A stretch of DNA of 16,192 nt from DASZZY01 sp036260395 (GTDB lineage: Bacteria; Actinomycetota; UBA4738; CALAEC01), in NCBI GenBank assembly GCA_036260395.1, contig DASZZY010000076.1, positions 1 to 16,192 of the forward strand. The letters are read 5' to 3'. Made by a program: the position numbers and the translations under genes. The notes beneath the pieces are model-generated. The model saw nothing but the letters and a program-made list of their open reading frames with translations, was not told where the DNA came from and did not search any database. Positions within the stretch are counted from its first letter, which is position 1. Each line of letters begins with the position of its first letter. Shown piece after piece: positions 13,556 to 16,192 of this stretch.

Positions 13556-13999
13556 GTGGCGATCACCGACATGGACGAGCTCCGCAAGATCTACGAGGAC
13601 AGCAAGACGATCGCGGTCGTCGGCGCGTCGGAGAACGAGTCGAAGGCGGCCCACACGATCCCCCGGTACCTGAAGCGGCAGGGGTACCGGATCATCCCCG
13701 TGAACCCGAAGGGCGGCGAGATCCTCGGCGAGAAGGTCTACCGGAGCCTCGAGGAGATCGAGGAGCCCATCGACGTCGTCGACGTGTTCCGGCCGTCGGA
13801 GGAGACCCCGGACATCGCCCGCCAGGCCGTGAAGGCGGGCGCCAGGACGCTGTGGCTCCAGCAGGGGATCGAGCACCCCGAGGCCGAGCGGATCGCCGAG
13901 GAGGCGGGGCTCCGGGTGGTCATGAACCGCTGCATGGGCGAGACCCACTACCAGCTTCGGCTGGGCCCCGGCCCCCACGCCGACCGTCAGGGGAGCTAG
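13556..13999 (+). CDS. CoA-binding domain protein (YccU-like, CoA_binding_2)
   Basis: A 147-residue single-domain protein with the CoA-binding Rossmann fold seen in succinyl-CoA synthetase alpha subunits. Visible motifs: KTIAVVGASENESKAAHTIP (17-36), YRIIPVNPKGGEILGEKVY (44-62), PIDVVDVFRPSEETP (71-85), LWLQQGIEHPEA (99-110) and VVMNRCMGETH (121-131) with the conserved Cys126. The family binds CoA or acyl-CoA; the physiological role is not known, and a regulatory role has been suggested. The start is GTG 13556, with a strong Shine-Dalgarno (GAGGAGG, 4 nt upstream) in a purine-only run that begins just after the flavoprotein stop. It is the third gene of the cNMP-fold/flavoprotein operon. Confidence 0.9.
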   Translation: MAITDMDELRKIYEDSKTIAVVGASENESKAAHTIPRYLKRQGYRIIPVNPKGGEILGEKVYRSLEEIEEPIDVVDVFRPSEETPDIARQAVKAGARTLWLQQGIEHPEAERIAEEAGLRVVMNRCMGETHYQLRLGPGPHADRQGS

Positions 14000-14007
14000 C
14001 GGACACC

Positions 14008-14027
14008 GAGCGCCCGCCGCAGCGCTC
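14008..14027. terminator. hairpin between convergent genes
   Basis: GAGCGC and GCGCTC form a perfect 6-bp stem with an 8-nt loop, 8 nt after the CoA-binding gene stop and directly against the STAS gene stop at 14028-14030. It can form on either strand. The U-tract is short (two T on the plus strand), so efficiency is uncertain. Confidence 0.4.
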
Positions 14028-14513
14028 TTAGCCTCGGATCTCCATCCCCGGCACGCCGTGCGGGATGGCCACCTCGAACAGCCGCCGTACCGCCGCGGAG
14101 GGCCGAACGATCACGACGCCGTGCGATGCGGCCAGGCTCAGCAGCACCCGCAGCCCGGTGCTGTCCATGAACGTCACCTCCGAGAGGTCCAACCGCAACT
14201 CGCTGTCCTTCTCCCGCTCCTCTCGGAGGATCCCCTCGAGCGTTTCGGCGCTGCTCATGTCGATCTCGCCCACCAGGCGGAGCACCCCGGGGCTCTCCGT
14301 CGGGAGGACTTCCAGGATCGCTCGGCGCCGCCGCTTCGAACGTTGTCCCCGGGGCCCGAGTCGCCTCACCACACCGACCTGCCGCCTCCCCTCCTGAACC
14401 CAACGGGCACCACAGGACACGCAGAACGCGTGCCGGTCGGGCGAGACCACGACCACGATCCGGCGGGAACCGCATTCGGGACATCGCATCGTCCCGTGCC
14501 CCGAGCTGAGCAT
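14028..14513 (-). CDS. STAS-domain protein with N-terminal zinc ribbon
   Basis: A 161-residue protein with two parts. Residues 9-40 carry CPECGSRR (C11, C14) and CVSCGARW (C31, C34), a four-cysteine zinc-ribbon pattern. After a very basic linker (50-64, RGQRSKRRRRA), residues 67-160 form a STAS domain of the anti-anti-sigma type: LRLVGEIDMSSAETLEGIL, then LRLDLSEVTFMDSTGLRVL. S118 of DSTG is at the usual phosphorylation site, so switching by an RsbW-type kinase is possible; none is in the window. The zinc ribbon is not usual for anti-sigma antagonists and could serve nucleic-acid or protein binding. ATG 14513 lies 9 nt from TAGGCT (14523-14528); ATG 14489, next to CPECG, is an alternative start. 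Confidence 0.85.
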   Translation of the reverse strand: MLSSGHGTMRCPECGSRRIVVVVSPDRHAFCVSCGARWVQEGRRQVGVVRRLGPRGQRSKRRRRAILEVLPTESPGVLRLVGEIDMSSAETLEGILREEREKDSELRLDLSEVTFMDSTGLRVLLSLAASHGVVIVRPSAAVRRLFEVAIPHGVPGMEIRG

Positions 14514-14522
14514 GCTCGTCCG

Positions 14523-14528
14523 AGCCTA
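14523..14528 (-). promoter_or_regulatory. possible -10 of the STAS gene
   Basis: TAGGCT on the minus strand, 9 nt before ATG 14513, would give a leader of about 2-3 nt. No -35 is recognised. Confidence 0.3.
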
Positions 14529-14575
14529 CGCGGGCACATCCGGCGATTCCGTGCGACAGCACACAGAACCGTCGA

Positions 14576-14597
14576 GCCGCGGCGCTACCCCCGCGGC
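14576..14597. repeat. inverted repeat in the STAS/Crp divergent gap
   Basis: GCCGCGG and CCGCGGC are perfect 7-bp arms around an 8-nt centre. The repeat lies about 30 bp upstream of the Crp-type gene's -35 and about 50 bp upstream of the STAS promoter. It could be an operator shared by both genes, though in DNA this GC-rich a chance match is possible. Confidence 0.3.
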
Positions 14598-14627
14598 GGC
14601 ACGGGCGATCCTGGGTCGGCCGGCGCC

Positions 14628-14656
14628 TTGACCGCTCAACGGAGGGATGCTTAGTT
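14628..14656 (+). promoter_or_regulatory. promoter of the Crp/Fnr-type regulator
   Basis: TTGACC (14628-14633), a 17-nt spacer, then TTAGTT (14651-14656) preceded by TGC, an extended -10 form. Transcription would begin near 14664. That is downstream of the ATG at 14647 and so supports ATG 14677 as the start codon. Confidence 0.55.
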
Positions 14657-14676
14657 CCCTGGCAGGATGCGCGCCC

Positions 14677-15402
14677 ATGGCTGAGAGCTTCCGTTCCGGC
14701 CTCCCCCCCGAAGGGCGCAACGTCATCCTCGACTCGCTTCCACGCGAGGTCCGCCAGTCGCTGCGGCGCCACCTCTCGGAGACGGACCTCGAGATCCGTC
14801 AGGTGCTCTTCGCCGAAGAGGCCGGGGTCGAGGGCGTCTGCTTCCCCATCTCCTGCGTCATCTCCAGGCTCGTCGGGCTGCCCGACGGGACCACGGTCGA
14901 GGTCTCCCTGGCCGGACGGGAAGGCCTCGTCGGATTCCCGGCGATGCTCGACAACCCGTGGTCGGCGTTCCGAGCGCTGGTCCAGTTCCCGGGCCGGGCG
15001 CTGTTCCTGCCAGGGAAGGAGGCGAGGCGCCTGCTGGAGAACGCCAGGGCGGCCGAGGTCGTGTTCTCCTATCTGTTCAGCGTGATGCGGGAGACATCGC
15101 TGAACGCCGCCTGCGCTCGCGTCCACAGCGCGATCCAACGGCTGTCGCGGTGGCTCCTCTCGCTACAGGACCGGGCGGGCGCCGACGACTTCCCGCTGAC
15201 GCAGCAGTTCCTGTCGGAGATGCTCGGCGTCCGGAGGGAGAGCGTGACGCTGGCTGCACAGGAGCTTCGGATGGCTGGAGCGATCGACTACCAGCGGGGC
15301 ACGCTCCGGATCACCGAGCCGTCGCGGCTGGAGGAGCGGGCGTGCCCGTGCTACGCCGAGATCGTCGAGGGGTACGTCAGGTTCCTCCGGCGGCCGTCGT
15401 GA
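14677..15402 (+). CDS. Crp/Fnr-family transcriptional regulator
   Basis: A 241-residue protein. Residues about 15-125 form a cNMP-type beta-roll (ILDSLPREVRQSLRRHL, then VEVSLAGREGLVGFPAML) that lacks the classical phosphate-binding Arg cassette, so its ligand may not be cAMP. Residues 126-160 are the long dimer helix. Residues 172-215 are a winged HTH of the Crp type: FPLTQQFLSEMLGVRRESV, then AAQELRMAGAIDYQRGTLRI. The tail has RACPCY with two Cys; a lone pair cannot form an Fnr-type cluster. ATG 14677 is preferred over ATG 14647, because GGAGGG abuts the latter without spacing and the predicted transcription start is downstream of it; AGGA lies 9 nt before 14677. It is divergent from the STAS gene and convergent with the cyclase. 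Confidence 0.88.
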   Translation: MAESFRSGLPPEGRNVILDSLPREVRQSLRRHLSETDLEIRQVLFAEEAGVEGVCFPISCVISRLVGLPDGTTVEVSLAGREGLVGFPAMLDNPWSAFRALVQFPGRALFLPGKEARRLLENARAAEVVFSYLFSVMRETSLNAACARVHSAIQRLSRWLLSLQDRAGADDFPLTQQFLSEMLGVRRESVTLAAQELRMAGAIDYQRGTLRITEPSRLEERACPCYAEIVEGYVRFLRRPS

Positions 15403-15408
15403 GTCTAC

Positions 15409-15431
15409 CGCCGCGACATCCCGTAGCGGCG
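15409..15431. terminator. weak inverted repeat between the Crp and cyclase genes
   Basis: CGCCGC and GCGGCG, with an 11-nt loop, lie 6 nt after the Crp-type gene stop and about 40 nt beyond the cyclase stop, between convergent genes. There is no T-run. It may help termination on either strand. The rest of the 69-nt gap shows nothing clear. Confidence 0.25.
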
Positions 15432-15471
15432 TCGCCGGCCATCGCCACGATGAGGGCGCTCCTCTGAGGCA

Positions 15472-16192
15472 TCAGCGAGCCAGCGCGACCGACGGCCGGC
15501 GGGCCACGAGCAGGTACGTCGCCATCCGACCCTTCCCCTTCACGTCGATCACGCCTCGCGGCTCCACGTCATACCTGCGCTCGAGGCGCCGGGCCACGCG
15601 CTCGGTGACTTGAATCTTGCCCGGCAGACCATGGAGCTCCATGCGACTGGCGGCGTTCACCGTGTCGCCCCAGAGGTCGTAGATGAACTTCGATCGACCG
15701 ATGACGCCGGCCGTGACGGGGCCCGCGTCGATGCCGATCCGGAGCGCGAGCGGCGCTCCCTGTCGCTCCGCGAGGCGCCGGCATTCGTCGCGCATCGCCA
15801 GCGCCATGTTGGCGACTGCCTCCACGTGATCGGGGCGCGGTTCCGGCAGGCCGCCGGCGACCATGTAGGCGTCTCCGATCGTCTTGATCTTCTCGACGCC
15901 GTGGGCCTCGGCCAGCCGGTCGAAGGAAGAGAACACGTCGTCGAGGAGGGCCACGAGCTACCGGGGCGAGATGCGCTCCGCCAGCGGTGTGAACCCGGCG
16001 AGGTCGGCGAAGAGTACGGTGGCATCGAAGGCGTCGGCGATGACGACTTCTCCGTCCTTCAGCCGGCGGGCGATCGGCGCGGGTAACACGTTCAGCAGGA
16101 GCCGCTCGGACTTCGCGCGCTCCGCCTCGAGGTCACGGTGGGCACGATCACGCTCGACGACGAAATAGCGGAGGAGCAAGAACGATGTCGCG
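15472..16192 (-). pseudogene. class III adenylate/guanylate cyclase interrupted by an in-frame TAG; 5' end outside window
   Basis: The frame enters from the right edge with the end of a hydrophobic segment (FLLLRYF), then the charged helix RDLEAERAKSERLLLNVLP usual between a membrane region and the cyclase domain. The catalytic domain begins ATVLFADLAGFTPLAERISPR, then meets TAG (15960-15958). The same frame continues LVALLDDVFSSFD, EKIKTIGDAYMV, IYDLWGDTVNAASRME and DVKGKGRMATYLL to TGA at 15472. Across the stop the domain is complete: both metal Asp residues (FADLAG, GDAYM), the Lys and Asp that favour ATP (EKIKTIG, YDLWGD), and the N and R of NAASR. Related cyclases usually have Glu after SPxx here, and GAG to TAG is one base change. 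It is a recent nonsense mutation, a sequence error, or read-through; each fragment alone lacks a full active site. Confidence 0.8.

Noticed and set aside
14647..14677. ATG 14647 as the start of the Crp/Fnr-type regulator
   Set aside because: GGAGGG touches the ATG without spacing, and the predicted transcription start (near 14664) is downstream of it.
1..16192. Mobile elements, CRISPR arrays, tRNA or rRNA genes, toxin-antitoxin pairs
   Set aside because: No spaced repeats, transposase or integrase motifs, cloverleaf with T-loop sequence, or paired small toxin-like genes were found on either strand by reading.

Overview
The window is very GC-rich DNA (judged by eye, not counted) with tightly packed genes. 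It most likely comes from a member of the Actinomycetota. Three signs support this: an MshA-type mycothiol glycosyltransferase, an RsiG-type protein with the cyclic-di-GMP-binding pattern known from Streptomyces, and a SinR-like regulator beside a small HbhA-like protein, an arrangement I recall from mycobacteria. Several start codons lie 6-9 nt from a TANNNT-like -10 hexamer with no Shine-Dalgarno sequence, which fits leaderless transcription. I cannot place it below phylum level. No rRNA, tRNA, CRISPR array, transposase or prophage gene was seen, and no gene-free stretch exceeds about 165 bases.

Layout. Positions 1-7272 are a continuous minus-strand block. In transcription order it holds a long-chain acyl-CoA synthetase, a secreted coiled-coil M23 peptidase with a good promoter, an RsiG-like anti-sigma protein, a single-domain response regulator, an overlapping HD-GYP phosphodiesterase, a rhizobial-type L-asparaginase, a helix-turn-helix regulator, the HbhA-like protein and the 5' part of mshA, which leaves the window. 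Positions 7355-9121 are a plus-strand cassette of a four-helix membrane protein, an extended SDR and a membrane-anchored coiled-coil protein. Positions 9131-11526 (minus) hold a 782-residue tandem acyl-CoA dehydrogenase preceded by a possible 16-codon leader ORF. Positions 11620-13999 (plus) hold a cyclic-nucleotide-binding-fold protein overlapping a flavoprotein, then a CoA-binding protein. The right end has a zinc-ribbon STAS protein (minus), a Crp/Fnr-type regulator (plus) and a class III nucleotidyl cyclase (minus) interrupted by an in-frame TAG and cut by the window end.

How the genes may work together. Two second-messenger themes stand out. RsiG, the response regulator and the HD-GYP enzyme are consecutive and put a predicted c-di-GMP receptor beside a predicted c-di-GMP-degrading output. 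On the right, two cNMP-fold proteins and a cyclase sit within about 4.6 kb, but the cNMP fold at 11620 lacks the usual phosphate-binding Arg and the cyclase reading frame is broken. Acyl-CoA metabolism recurs (synthetase, fused dehydrogenase, CoA-binding protein) without forming one operon. Functions are inferred from motifs read by eye; no database search was run.
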